From assembly GCA_018136815.1 (NCBI GenBank), contig CM030942.1, positions 2,617,546-2,681,545 on the forward strand: a DNA stretch of 64,000 nucleotides, written 5' to 3'. The translations under genes were made by a program, and so were the position numbers. Below, in pieces: positions 9,430 through 20,200 of the stretch. The stretch comes from Isochrysis galbana (taxonomy: Eukaryota; Haptophyta; Isochrysidales; Isochrysidaceae). The notes below the pieces were generated by a model that was given only the letters and a program-made list of their open reading frames with translations, searched no databases and had not been told where the DNA came from. Position 1 is the stretch's first letter. Each line of letters begins with the position of its first letter.

Positions 9430-10188
9430 AGAACTAAGTTTATACTTGGTTCGCCCATGGGGGGCCACGAGCCCCCCTCTCTCTCCACTCCTCCCCTGCC
9501 GTGGGGGAGGAACCACCCATCCTCCTGGCATGCCTGATGGCTTGCCAGGAGGCCACTGCCCTGCTGACCCACTCTCCCACTGACAGGCACGCCTGGATCG
9601 CTCGTCCTGGCCCCTCGTGGCCAGCCCATCGCTCCAACCCCCCCTCCCCCCCTGTTCGACAGGCAGACAGGTGCAGACTGGGGGCCCCAGAGGCTCAGGA
9701 GCGCCAGCGAGGGAGAGGCAGGGGAGGCCAGGGCCCAGCCCCAGCCTCCTCTGCCCCCTGAGCTGGCCTCCAGGAGCCTCCAGGGGTCGCCAGCAAGCAG
9801 CTGCAGGCCTGGCGCAGGCACGCCATCGCGCGTGCCGCAGGAGAGAGGAGAGGGAGCGCGGAGAATGGGGTGGGCGGAGCAAGAGCTCCGCCCACCAAAA
9901 AATATGTAAGTCCCGCACCTGTTCACAAGAGAATTCGGGACTGAGGACGCCGCCAGCCCGGTAGGCATAGGAGGAGAAGAGGAGAACGGATCACCGGGGG
10001 GGGGCGCGGGCCACCGACCAGATCAAAGCCCTTTTCCCCTATCCCCCTAGTAGTGCACGGGGGGAGTCGCCTGATGGCGGGGGGGAAAGGGCCGGCGGAG
10101 TGGGGGTGTAGAAAGTTTTGCTGCGTGAGTAGAAAGTAGAGGGTCCACGGCCGCGTGTGCGGTGAGACTATTAAGAAATTAATTAATT
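9430..10188 (+). mobile_element. ~750-bp non-LTR retroposon, intact, 19-bp target duplication
   Basis: Flanked by direct repeats AATCATTCCCTCCCTTTCG at 9411-9429 and 10189-10207. The element begins AGAACTAAGTTTATACTTGG and ends in an ATTAATTAA tail. A 19-bp duplication and a simple 3' tail are hallmarks of target-primed reverse transcription. It has no long coding frame, so it must rely on a LINE in trans. Close to the 3' end GCCCTTTTCCCC (about 10029) can pair with GGGGGGAAAGGGC (about 10080), a likely structured recognition hairpin. The copy at 49065 is highly similar; diverged copies lie at 23570-24013 and 58214-58446. It has split a host or LINE sequence (see 10255-10512). Confidence 0.85.
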
Positions 10189-10254
10189 AATCATTCCCTC
10201 CCTTTCGTTGTTGTTATTGCAGATTGTTTCTCTTTCTTCGTTGATTGCCGTTGT

Positions 10255-10512
10255 TTGCAGGAGATGAGACGCGTGTCGTCTGCGGTTGCACCCACCGCAA
10301 CACCCACCACGCCAACGCTGATGGGGGGAGACTTCAACTGCGTAGAAAGCGTCGAAGCCGACACACAAGGACTTGGGGCGACGCCATATGCAAAAATCCA
10401 CGGGGACCCGACACACCATACACGAAGGAAGACTGCGCACAATACCTCGACCAACTCCCGGAAGTATTCGAACACGCGGGTCCCTAGCGAGGCGCTGAAG
10501 AACGGCGCATAG
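10255..10512 (+). pseudogene. LINE endonuclease fragment
   Basis: The frame contains TLMGGDFNCVES followed by an acidic residue, the GGDFN catalytic motif of APE-type endonucleases of non-LTR retrotransposons. Only this motif-bearing piece remains; no reverse transcriptase follows. Downstream lies the mini LTR element. Confidence 0.55.
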
Positions 10513-11029
10513 CGCCGAAGCGAAATTTGGGCCCCTGTGGAAATCAACGCCTCAGCTTGGATTGTAACGAGGTGAACGAGATGTAACGAGATGGCCTTGA
10601 TGGCCCGACGAGATGAACGAGATGGCCCTGGGGCCCGACGAGATGAACGAGATGGCCCTGGGGCCCGGCGAGATGAACGAGATTTTCGGGTAACGGAACT
10701 GGACGAGGAGTTTCCCCACTAAGCTTGGTCGTAATGCGGTGAAACCGATTTGCAGACAAGCGGGAAACCGGGGCGGAAGGAACTGGCAAGGAAGCCGGCA
10801 GGAAGGCAGAGGAAATGTCTTGGCAAGGCGACGGAGGCAGGATTTTAACGGTAGACGGAGTGCAGAATTTTAACGGTAGGAAGGCAGGATATTTTAACAG
10901 TAGGAAGAGGCAGGATTTTTACCGTAGAAGAAGAGCGTGGAATTTTAATGGTAGAAGAAGAGTGCGGAATTTAACTGTAGAAGAAGAGCGGAGAGGAGAA
11001 GGAGCGGGGCTCGAACTGCAGAGCGCTCC

Positions 11030-11103
11030 GTCCGGACTCGAACTCGCGACCCAGAGCAAAAGGTTGGTGGAGGCGGTGGGTTGAACCACTATGCCACGCG
11101 AGA
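11030..11103 (-). other. tRNA-like Pol III promoter inside the 3' LTR
   Basis: On the element's sense strand box A is TGGCATAGTGG (11086-11096, a full match to TRGYNNARNNG) and box B is GTTCGAGTCC (11034-11043). The boxes are 53 bases apart, within the tRNA range. A TATA-like TATATAG (about 11147-11153) lies ~50 bases upstream. Acceptor and T stems do not pair, so this is tRNA-derived rather than a working tRNA. Confidence 0.6.
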
Positions 11104-11821
11104 GTTTACGTAGCCATAGGGCCGATGGGAAGGGCTGAGAACCGCCCTATATACTCTGGGTTTTTGTCTCTTCTTTTTCACTTTTCTTCTTCTTTCTTCC
11201 TCTGTTTCTTTTTACTGTTTACTGTTATTTCTTTTTGCCTCTGAGACATCGCGAATGCGACACCCCCCGACTTAATCACGAGCGTCCTCGCGAGCCTTCT
11301 GCAAGCGGAATCCTTATGTCTCTAAATTGTGGAAATCAAAGCCGCAGCTTGGATTGTAACGAGGTGAACGAGATGTAACGAGATGGCCTTGATGGCCCGA
11401 CGAGATGAACGAGATGGCCCTGGGGCCCGACGAGATGAACGAGATGGCCCTGGGGCCCGGCGAGATGAACGAGATTTTCGGGTAACGGAACTGGACGAGG
11501 AGTTTCCCCACTAAGCTTGGTCGTAATGCGGTGAAACCGATTTGCAGACAAGCGGGAAACCGGGGCGGAAGGAACTGGCAAGGAAGCCGGCAGGAAGGCA
11601 GAGGAAATGTCTTGGCAAGGCGACGGAGGCAGGATTTTAACGGTAGACGGAGTGCAGAATTTTAACGGTAGGAAGGCAGGATATTTTAACAGTAGGAAGA
11701 GGCAGGATTTTTACCGTAGAAGAAGAGCGTGGAATTTTAATGGTAGAAGAAGAGTGCGGAATTTAACTGTAGAAGAAGAGCGGAGAGGAGAAGGAGCGGG
11801 GCTCGAACTGCAGAGCGCTCC

Positions 11822-11895
11822 GTCCGGACTCGAACTCGCGACCCAGAGCAAAAGGTTGGTGGAGGCGGTGGGTTGAACCACTATGCCACGCGAGA
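11822..11895 (-). other. tRNA-like Pol III promoter inside the 5' LTR
   Basis: Same sequence as 11030-11103, shifted by 792 bases: box A 11878-11888 and box B 11826-11835. Confidence 0.6.
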
Positions 11896-12214
11896 GTTTA
11901 CGTAGCCATAGGGCCGATGGGAAGGGCTGAGAACCGCCCTATATACTCTGGGTTTTTGTCTCTTCTTTTTCACTTTTCTTCTTCTTTCTTCCTCTGTTTC
12001 TTTTTACTGTTTACTGTTATTTCTTTTTGCCTCTGAGACATCGCGAATGCGACAGCCCCGAACGAAGCGCCCTCCCCCCCCCGTCGCCTCCCCCCCGCAT
12101 GCACAGCATGCGCATGACGCCCTCTAAATAAAAATTAGTAGTAGTTATAACTGGGAATATCGGCGGCTTCACTGAGCCAATGGCGACGAAGCACTTACTA
12201 TTGATTGCGTCCGT

Positions 12215-12345
12215 TTAAAGAGAGAACTGGGGAAGGGGGGGGGGGGGTGAAAGGGGTTAGGGTCGGGTAGTAGGGAGGTTCCTTAGCACTCTGCCTCACG
12301 CCGCACATGTAGCGGAGATTTTTAAGAAAATTTTTTTGCGTCCGT
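12215..12345 (+). repeat. Dispersed SINE-like repeat with oligo-T end, copy 1
   Basis: GAGAACTGGGGAAGGGGG through GTAGTAGGGAGGT to GTAGCGG.. and a T-rich end. Homologous copies lie at 52640-52835 (plus) and 44165-44372 (minus). A shorter match to the tail is at about 12630-12675. Confidence 0.65.
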
Positions 12346-12993
12346 ATGACGTATGACGTATGAGTTGTATATAGTTAGTGTAGCGTATAGCACGTACGCG
12401 AATACTGTATAATGTTAGTTAGGTGCGTACATCGATGCGCGCGGAGCGCGCTAACGCCATTATAACCGAGAGCAAAGCAAAACACCCCCGAGATTTGGGT
12501 GGAGCGGGCCCGAAACTTAGAACTTAGTGAAATGCGTGCGAAATTTCGAAACGAAATTTGGGCTTGGGCGGGTCGCGGGTCCGAAACGAAACTCTGGCCT
12601 GGGCCAAAGTTAGGGATAGAACTAGCAATCTGCCTCGCGCCGTGCAAGTAGCAGTTATTTTTTAAGATTTTTTTTCCTATTCTTTCGAGTGGGATTACTT
12701 TCTGGTAGTACGAGGGAAAGCTGGCGGCGGCGGGCTAGCGAGTACGAGTGTACGAGTTCGACTCGAGCAGAGAAATTTTATATTATATGATAGAAAGTAG
12801 AGAAGGGGAGAATGCAGAAGAGGAGAAAGCGAGAGTACGAGAATATGGCTGAACCACAGAAGTATTAATAGAGTAGTACAGAGAAGATGAGAAAGGAGAA
12901 GAGGAGAGAAGCGAGGCGTCTGAAGTAGGGAGGGAGGAGCAAGAGAGAAGTTTCTTGATTTTCCCCCTCCTTACTTCTGTTTTGCTCTCTCTT
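12346..12993. other. Intergenic, low complexity and repeat remnants
   Basis: Contains TGACGTATGACGTATGA (about 12347), the tail of the oligo-T repeat and GA-rich sequence. No gene seen. Confidence 0.35.
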
Positions 12994-12998
12994 CCTTG

Positions 12999-13091
<93 letters not shown>

Positions 13092-13106
13092 ATCTGTCTA
13101 TCTATC
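12994..13106 (+). repeat. (CT)n followed by (CTAT)n microsatellite
   Basis: About 90 bases of CT, then TATCTATC units, then GA-rich sequence at 13130-13225 that could pair with it. Confidence 0.8.
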
Positions 13107-13396
13107 TAGAGCCCCTATCTATCTATCTCTCTCGGAGAGAGAGAGCGCGAGAGAGAAGGGAGAAGGGAGCGTGAGAGAGGGGTAAAGAAAAGAGAAAGAG
13201 AGCGATGGAAAGAGAGAGAAGAGAGGCACACTATTCTAGAGGCGAGTGAGGGAAAGCCCTGGATATAGACCCTCCTCGCTCTCTCTCTCCCGGCCCCCTG
13301 GCTGCTTCCTCTCTGTCCATCTCGCTCTCCCTCTCTTTCTCTCCCCCTCTCCCTCCATCCCCCGTCTCCCTCCCTCTCATCTTCCCTCCTCTCCCC

Positions 13397-13466
13397 ATCT
13401 CTCCCTCTCCCTCTCCCTCTCCCTCTCCCTCTCCCTCTCCCTCTCCCTCTCCCTCTCCCTCTCCCT
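13397..13466 (+). repeat. (CTCCCT)n tract upstream of the 13505 start codon
   Basis: Twelve or so CTCCCT units end 38 bases before the ATG at 13505, matching the CT-leader pattern of other genes here. Confidence 0.75.
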
Positions 13467-13504
13467 CGTCCTCTCCCTTCCCCTTCCCCCAGGCAAGGCA
13501 CACC

Positions 13505-13679
13505 ATGCCCCTCCTCGTCGAGGCCTACGTGGCTCGTCTCCACGGCCGCGTGCCTCGGCTCGCTGTCGGCCTCACAGCCACCCTCCTCACTCTCCTCGGA
13601 GCCCTACTCTACCCCGCCTTCAATCGCTCTCTCGTTGTCTCTGTTGAGCCCACTCCAGACTCTCCCTCGGGCATCGCCA
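13505..13679 (+). CDS. Unrecognised protein, 5' part only, cut by the assembly gap
   Basis: Starts with ATG in an accessible CACCATGCC context after a polypyrimidine leader. The 58 visible residues begin MPLLVEAYVARLHGR, followed by a hydrophobic segment (about residues 19-36) and then NRSLVVSVEPTPDSP, consistent with a membrane or secreted protein. The sequence then enters 100 N. After the gap a frame with a second hydrophobic stretch (LLLYLFLLFPGG, about 13787-13820) runs to a TGA at 13909 and may belong to the same gene. I do not recognise the family. Confidence 0.45.
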
Positions 13680-13779
13680 NNNNNNNNNNNNNNNNNNNNN
13701 NNNNNNNNNNNNNNNNNNNNNNNNNNNNNNNNNNNNNNNNNNNNNNNNNNNNNNNNNNNNNNNNNNNNNNNNNNNNNNN
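13680..13779. other. Assembly gap (100 N)
   Basis: Exactly 100 N, the usual placeholder for a gap of unknown size. The missing 5' LTR and gag start of the chromovirus may lie here. Confidence 0.95.
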
Positions 13780-14250
13780 AACGTTTTGCTGCTTTACCTG
13801 TTTCTGCTCTTTCCCGGCGGGACCCCACTGGAGACCTCTCTCCCAAGGGCCATAGCCGGAGCCGCTCTGCGACGAATTGTCGTTGTCTACCGTAGGTTCT
13901 CGTGCAGTTGAGGCGAGAGACTAGTCCTCTCTCTCCTCACCTCTCTCCCGGTTCGTTATATTTCTCCGTCATCGTGTTCATTCTCTCGTCTCGAAGTTGC
14001 ACCTGTTCTCGTTTCCGACCTGGTTCCCGACCCGGAAGGGTCGGCTTCCGGAGTCAATGAAGTTGAAGGTTCCAAGGGAGCTGCGGCTTTCCGCGCTCAC
14101 GCCGTGGCCACCCCAGACTCGGGAGACGCAGTGGCGTCGATTACGATCTCTCGTCGCGCCCACACGGACGCCGGCGTCTCCTCTTTCTCTCGGCTCTCCG
14201 GAGGATCCCGTTCCAGGGATCGCCCGCGGGGCCAACCCCTTCAGGTCTAG

Positions 14251-17200
14251 CCACCGAAACTTCAGGGCGACGACCCCTCCCCTGAATTCTACTGCGAGGC
14301 CATCCACCGGATCGCCGTGGTTGGTTGTTCCCCGGCCGCCAAGTCTACTGAAGCTGCCCGCGCCCCTACCCGCGAGCTCCAAATGTTAGCCGCCTCCCGT
14401 GCCCGGGCTAGCGGTTCCTCCGTCATCTTGCCCCGCCATCTCGCCGAAGCTGCTCTAGCCTTGCGGCGGCCGCACGCGAGCACTCATTCATCACCCTCTG
14501 CCGTACTGCCGACGCATTTTGACGAGCTTTGCGCTGAGTTAGCGGCGATCCACGACGCCGTTACGCTCGACGCGGCCGAGGGGATTCCTCCACCCCGTGT
14601 TCTAGTCGTCGGTGAAGCTAGCGGGGTCGTGTCTTCGATGTTCCTACTCGCCGGAGCGCACGTCGCGACGTGCGATCTACGACCGTCGGAGATCGACTAC
14701 ATTCCCCACTTCTGCGGAGATGCTCTTCACATTCAAAACCTCGGTTGGGACCTCGTGGTCGCGCATCCGCCGTGCACGTATTTGTCGGCGGTGAGTTGCC
14801 AGTGGCTCGATCGGGAGCCGGGACGACGCCAGGCTCTCGAATCCGCCGCTAGAGTCTTCCTCGCCATGGCAAGCGCCGACGCGCCTTTCGTTGCCGTCGA
14901 AAATCCTCGAATGCACGCGGAAGCCTCCGCCTTAGTCGGGGGGTTGCGACCGCGGCAGTTTGTGCAGCCGTGGCAGCACGGCACGGGCCATCAAAAAGCA
15001 ACTGGCCTGTACCTGACGGCTTCACTCCCGTCCTTGCAGCCTTCGAAGATTGTCGAGGGACGTCTATCTGCTATGGCGGATCTATCGCCGTCGCCCCACC
15101 GTGGCGCCCTTCGCAGCCGCACCTATGTGGGCATTGCCGGTGCAATGGCGGCCCAGTGGATGCCGGTCTTGCGCCGTTATGCGCGCGAAGCCAAGGCGTC
15201 GCGTTCGCTCGACTTCACGGTGGACTGGGCAATTTCCCAAGCAGCTGCCAGCTTGAGAGAACGCCCTTCGCTTTGCTCGACCGGTTTCGAGCTGGCTGAG
15301 CCGAGGACGGCTCTGGCTCGCTTCATGGAGGGGAGAGGCGAAGCAGCTTCTAGCTCTCACCTCACGCCTCCCAGCGGTTCGCCAGTGTCTGATTCGGTTG
15401 TCGTGATCCCGGACGCAGGCCCCGTTGCCGATGCTTCTCGCCTGCTTCATCAGGAGGACTCGGAAACAAACGTATCGCAAGACGAGGCCGAGGCGGAAGG
15501 AGACCGCTTCCTGCCGTGGGAGTGGCCCATAAAGGACCGCTCTACAACGCCAGGCCCTCCAAACACGGTGAAGAAGCGCCGCAGCAAGTGGCAGGTCTTC
15601 GATCGTGATGTAATTTCGGGGGTCCATCGGTGGCAGGATGTCACGCCTTCCATCGCCCAAGAAATCGCTGAGCAAGCGGCAGCTGCGGAGCCGTCGGAAC
15701 CTTCCATCTTGTCTCGACTGGGCCCCCAAGGCATCAATGCACTATCTCCGAGCGCCTCCTTCACGGCTGGCGACGAGGGAGTGGCCGAACTGACCAATTC
15801 GTTCGTAGCCGAAAGGCCACTCGAAACCTGGGATGTTGGGCCCGACTCGGGAGAAGATGACACGCCCGAGATGCCAGAACACCGGAGCATGCAGACCCTC
15901 GAGACCAAGCCCTCCGACGCCGCCGAAGGAGAGGATACTCCACGGGCACTGTATTGCGATGGGGCTGCCGCTAGAGGCCTCAGTGCGGCCGGTTTTTCCG
16001 AGTTGTCGAAGCTTCCGAAGACAGACTTGCAGAAGTCCCTGGAGAAGGAATGGTCACGCCAAGTGGATCAACCTCGGCATCCGACGGACCGTCGAGGGCT
16101 AGGCTATGATGGCGTGCCTAACCCCTCTAGTTCAGCAAAGGCATCCCCACGCTCCTCGATACCATTCGTGCCGCAGACGGTAGCCGCCGCTATCGAGCGA
16201 GTGCCCCACGTCGATGAATCTTCTCCGTCCAGGCTAGCCTCCAATCCAACCACCCTGTCACCCGGAGCCGGAACCTCGCTTCCAGTAGAATCTATCGCGG
16301 ACACGCCGCCGCCGCTCTACCCTCGTCACTGCCTCTATGTCCGCGATCTCGTGGTCTGCCGTGCCGATGGCGACCGCGCAGCTCAAGGGTTCGTTCTCCC
16401 GGACGTTGCCCTCACGGTGAACAGCACCCTGGCTGACACTGGAGCGGGCCCGTCAGTAATCACCACTGCTCTTCTCGATCGACTACCTGAAGACGCTTGC
16501 GTCGAACGCGTATCGGACGCTACCGTCCCCAACCTACATGGGCCGGACGGCCTTCCTCTCATCACTAGGGGCCGGGCTAGCCTCGTCTTCTCCTTGTCCG
16601 GTCGCCTCTTCCGTCATTCGTTCGCGGTCATCGAAGGAAACGCGATGCTTCTGCTCGGGAACGATTTTTTGGCCGCCCACTCCGCTACCATTTCTCTCGA
16701 CGCCGCGAGCTCGGAAGGAAGCCTCCGCCTCCGTCCGGCCTCTGGCGATTCAGAAGACTCTTCAAGAGTCCTTTCCGAATGTGTAGTCAGAGTTTCCACG
16801 GCGCCGCCCCCAGTCGCGGACGCCGGCTTCGTCGGAGCTATCTCGATGTCACCCGGTCAGCCGCTGACTGTCGACTTTCTGGAGAGGTCGACGGCAACAC
16901 GAGAGATCCCGGCCGGATCGGAGGGTGAGGCTGCTGCTGATGCTAGACAGCCACTCTATACACCTCTCTTTGAGTCTGCCGACGAGTTTGCGGCCAAAGC
17001 TCCGGCGTCTACCTCGTCCGAATATCTTCTCTACACGGAGCAAGCGGTGACGATTCCTGCCTTCCACCGCGCAACCATCTGGGTCAGGGTTCCGCTGGCT
17101 CTCCGAGATCATTCGGACTGCGCGATGCTGGTCGACCGCCTACCAAACCGCGAGGCTCTCGATTCGTCCCCTCTCGTAATGCCCACGGTGGTCACGCCCA

Positions 17201-20200
17201 CGGACGATCATCGCATCGCGGTGACGATCGTCCACACCGGGGTCAATGCGCTGACCCTGCCGTCTCTGCATCCGATAGCTTCGCTCCAGGTGCGCTTCAA
17301 GTTGCACCGGGGCTGGACTCCGACTGGAAGCGAGGGGGATTGTGACCCTGTCACCGCGCTGAGCGAGGAGCAACGAGCCCTACTCGACTCAGCCACCATC
17401 GATCCAGACCGGCTTCTTTCCGACGATCAACGAGAAGAAGTACGCCAACTCTTGGCCCGGCGCATCAAAGCTTTCGCGTTGCACCCGGGGGCTCCAAACC
17501 ATACGCACGTTCTCGAGGTGGAGTTGCCACTCAACCCCGGCGCTGTTCCTCACCGGCATGCTCCGTCTAGAGTGGGCCGCGCAGGCGAGCTCATCATAGA
17601 AGAGGAGGTAGCCAAGATGGAAGCCGCCGGCATTATTCGCAAGTCAAATTCGGCTTGGGCTTCCCGAGTAGTCCTGGTCAGCAAGAAAGATGGCTCCGTT
17701 CGATTCTGCGTGGACTACCGCGACACTAACGCCAAGCTACGCGTCGAGGATAGCCCTCTACCCCTCATTGTAGAGGCTATTGATAGGCTAGCGTCCGGCC
17801 AAGGGCCGCTCAGTTCTCTCTTTTTATGTACTCTCGATTTAGCCTCTGGTTTTTGGGGCATCCCGATCAAAGAGTCGCACAAACATATCACCGCTTTCAC
17901 TACCCACCGCGGCAAATACGAGTTCAACTTTCTACCGTTCGGCATCCAATCAGGTCCCTCCTACATGTGCCGCTTGATGGACATCGTTCTCGGTGCGCTA
18001 GCGTGGGAGATCTGCATGCCTTACCTCGATGATGTGGGCATCTGGTCAACGGGCGTGGGACCTTCCGAAGAGGCCAGGGCACAGGCTTCGTTCGAGCAAA
18101 TGCTTCACCGGCTAGACCTAGTTCTCGAGCGGCTAGAGTGGGCCGGCCTGACCTGCAAGATGTCCAAGTGTGTCTTCTTTGCCACCTCTACGGAGTACCT
18201 CGGTCACGTTGTCTCGAGGGAAGGTCTCAAGATGGACCCGAAGAAGGTCGCAGCTGTCGCCGACATCGACCCGTCATCCATCAACTCCTTGGAAGCGGTT
18301 CGATCTTTCCTCGGCCTTTGCTCCTACTATCGTCGATTCATTCGCCAATTCGCCGCTAAGGCTGCTCCTCTCACTGCCCTCACGCGGAAGGGCTGCGACG
18401 TGGCAAAGGAGTCCCAGTCCGAGGAGTGTCGCCGAGCTATCCAAGAGCTCAAGACAGCGATCACCTCGGAGCCCGTCTTGACTCCACCCAGGGATGATCG
18501 GCCCTTCATCGTCAAGACCGATGGGGCTAGCAAGTTGGGTATCGCCGGCATCCTCTCGCAGCTAGGAGACGATAACCGTGAACGAGTCGTTGGGTACTGC
18601 GCTCGCAGTCTCACCTCGGCCGAACGCCATTGGACGGTGACCGAGATTGAGCTCTTGGCTGCCCTGGAATCAATCCGAAATTGGCGACCCTACCTTTGGG
18701 GGCGTCGGTTCAAGTTAGTCGTCGACCACTCCACGCTGCGATGGCTGCATACCATGAAGGATCAAGTAGCCGGTGGGCCAGCCTCTCGGCTGACTCGGTG
18801 GGCTCTCAAGTTGGCTGAGTACCGGTTCGATGTCGAACATAAACCAGGAGCTGTTCATCAGGATGCTGACGGGCTCTCCCGGCTAGCATCCCTGGAGCCG
18901 GAACACGAAGACGAACCACTCGCCGGCCCAGCGTCGTTAGCGGTACGTGAGCCTGGCTCAGAGTCTCTAGCCGAGCATGAACGGTCTCATCCGGTGGCTG
19001 CCATCACGCGCTCCGTAGCTACGGCGCGAGGGCTTCAAGCCTTGGACCGATCTCGTCGTCGAGCCTCCGATTCCGGGCCCGCCATCCAGTCCAGTTATTT
19101 GGCTCCGGGTACGCCGACTTCCGCAGAGATGAAAGCGGCCCTGGCGGAAGATCCGTTCGTAGAGCCACTCCTAGGCTCAGGAGAGACGGCCAACCACGAG
19201 CCATCAGGCCAAGGGTCGCCTCCGCCGGCCGCCGCCTCAGGCCCCGTTGCCGACGATGATTCGTGTTCCAGTCCTGTCGCTCCCGCTCCCGTTTCCGCTC
19301 AGCAATCCAAGATGTTTCGCCGTTTCGTCGTTCACGATGGGCTCGTCTACTATCGCACCGTTCCTGACTCCACCGACCCGGACTCGCTAGTGCTCTATGT
19401 TCCGCCCTCGTTGCGGTCTCGCTACCTCTTTGCCTACCACGATCGCTCCGGTCACCTTGGAGTTTCTCGTATGTCCGGTCTTCTTCGTACTCGGGTATAC
19501 TGGCCTGGCATGTCTTCCGACGTTGCGTCCTACGTCCGGGAATGCCACGAGTGCACCCTCGCCAAGCCGCTACCTAGGGCTCTAGCGTCGCCCTCCGGTC
19601 TCTCTGTGGGTACCTACCCCTTTGATGTGGTCTACTGCGACGTGCTCTCACTGGCTCCCACTCACAACTTCGTGCCTGGAGTCTCGGGTTACGACAAGCT
19701 GGTCGTCTTCATCGACTCGCTCACTCGATGGATTGAGGCTGAGCCGTCGAATGGGGATCCCTCGTCGGAGGTGGCCTTGGACATGTTCATCCGCTTGATT
19801 GTGACGCGTTATGGGGTCCCTAGGCAGCTTCGAACCGACGCCGGTTCGAATCTTTGTTCGGTTCTTGTTTCGCGTATTCTGGAGCTCACCGGGACTGATT
19901 TGTCGAGTACAGAGCCGTACCGACATGAAGGTGTAGGCTTCGTCGAACGCGCTCAGCAAACGCTCATCCGTTTGATGCGCGCCTCGAACGAGGGTGGCGG
20001 TCATTGGGTCGACCATTTGCCGTTCCTACTCCTCTCGTTGAGGGCTTCTTCCGGTCGTGTTACCTCCCGGTCTCCAGCGTCTTTGATCTTTGGGCGTGAG
20101 CTGCGTCTGCCCGCTCAACTCTCTGATCCGAAGACCGTTTCGCCAACTGCTCTCGAGGCGGCGTCCGCCGACGTTCGCTCGTACGCATCCAGGCTCAATG

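Larger units (their letters stand above)
10536..12054 (-). mobile_element. Miniature LTR retrotransposon (TRIM): two 727-bp LTRs, 65-bp interior
   Basis: In minus-strand orientation the 5' LTR is 11328-12054 and the 3' LTR is 10536-11262. Each starts TGTCGCATTCGC and ends GATTTCCACA. Five-base target duplications GCCCC flank the unit (10531-10535 and 12055-12059). The interior (11263-11327) has room only for a primer-binding site next to the 5' LTR and a polypurine tract (TCGGGGGG) next to the 3' LTR. The LTRs differ at only about two visible positions, so insertion is recent. The junction TCGGGGGGTGTCGCATTC is the same as at the 3' end of the chromovirus (21181-21200), which probably supplies its enzymes. 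Confidence 0.9.

Noticed and set aside
11030-11103. Genuine tRNA gene in the LTR
   Set aside because: Boxes A and B are good, but acceptor and T stems do not pair.
10536-12054. Plain tandem segmental duplication
   Set aside because: TG...CA ends, 5-bp flanking duplication and a PPT between the copies show it is an LTR element.
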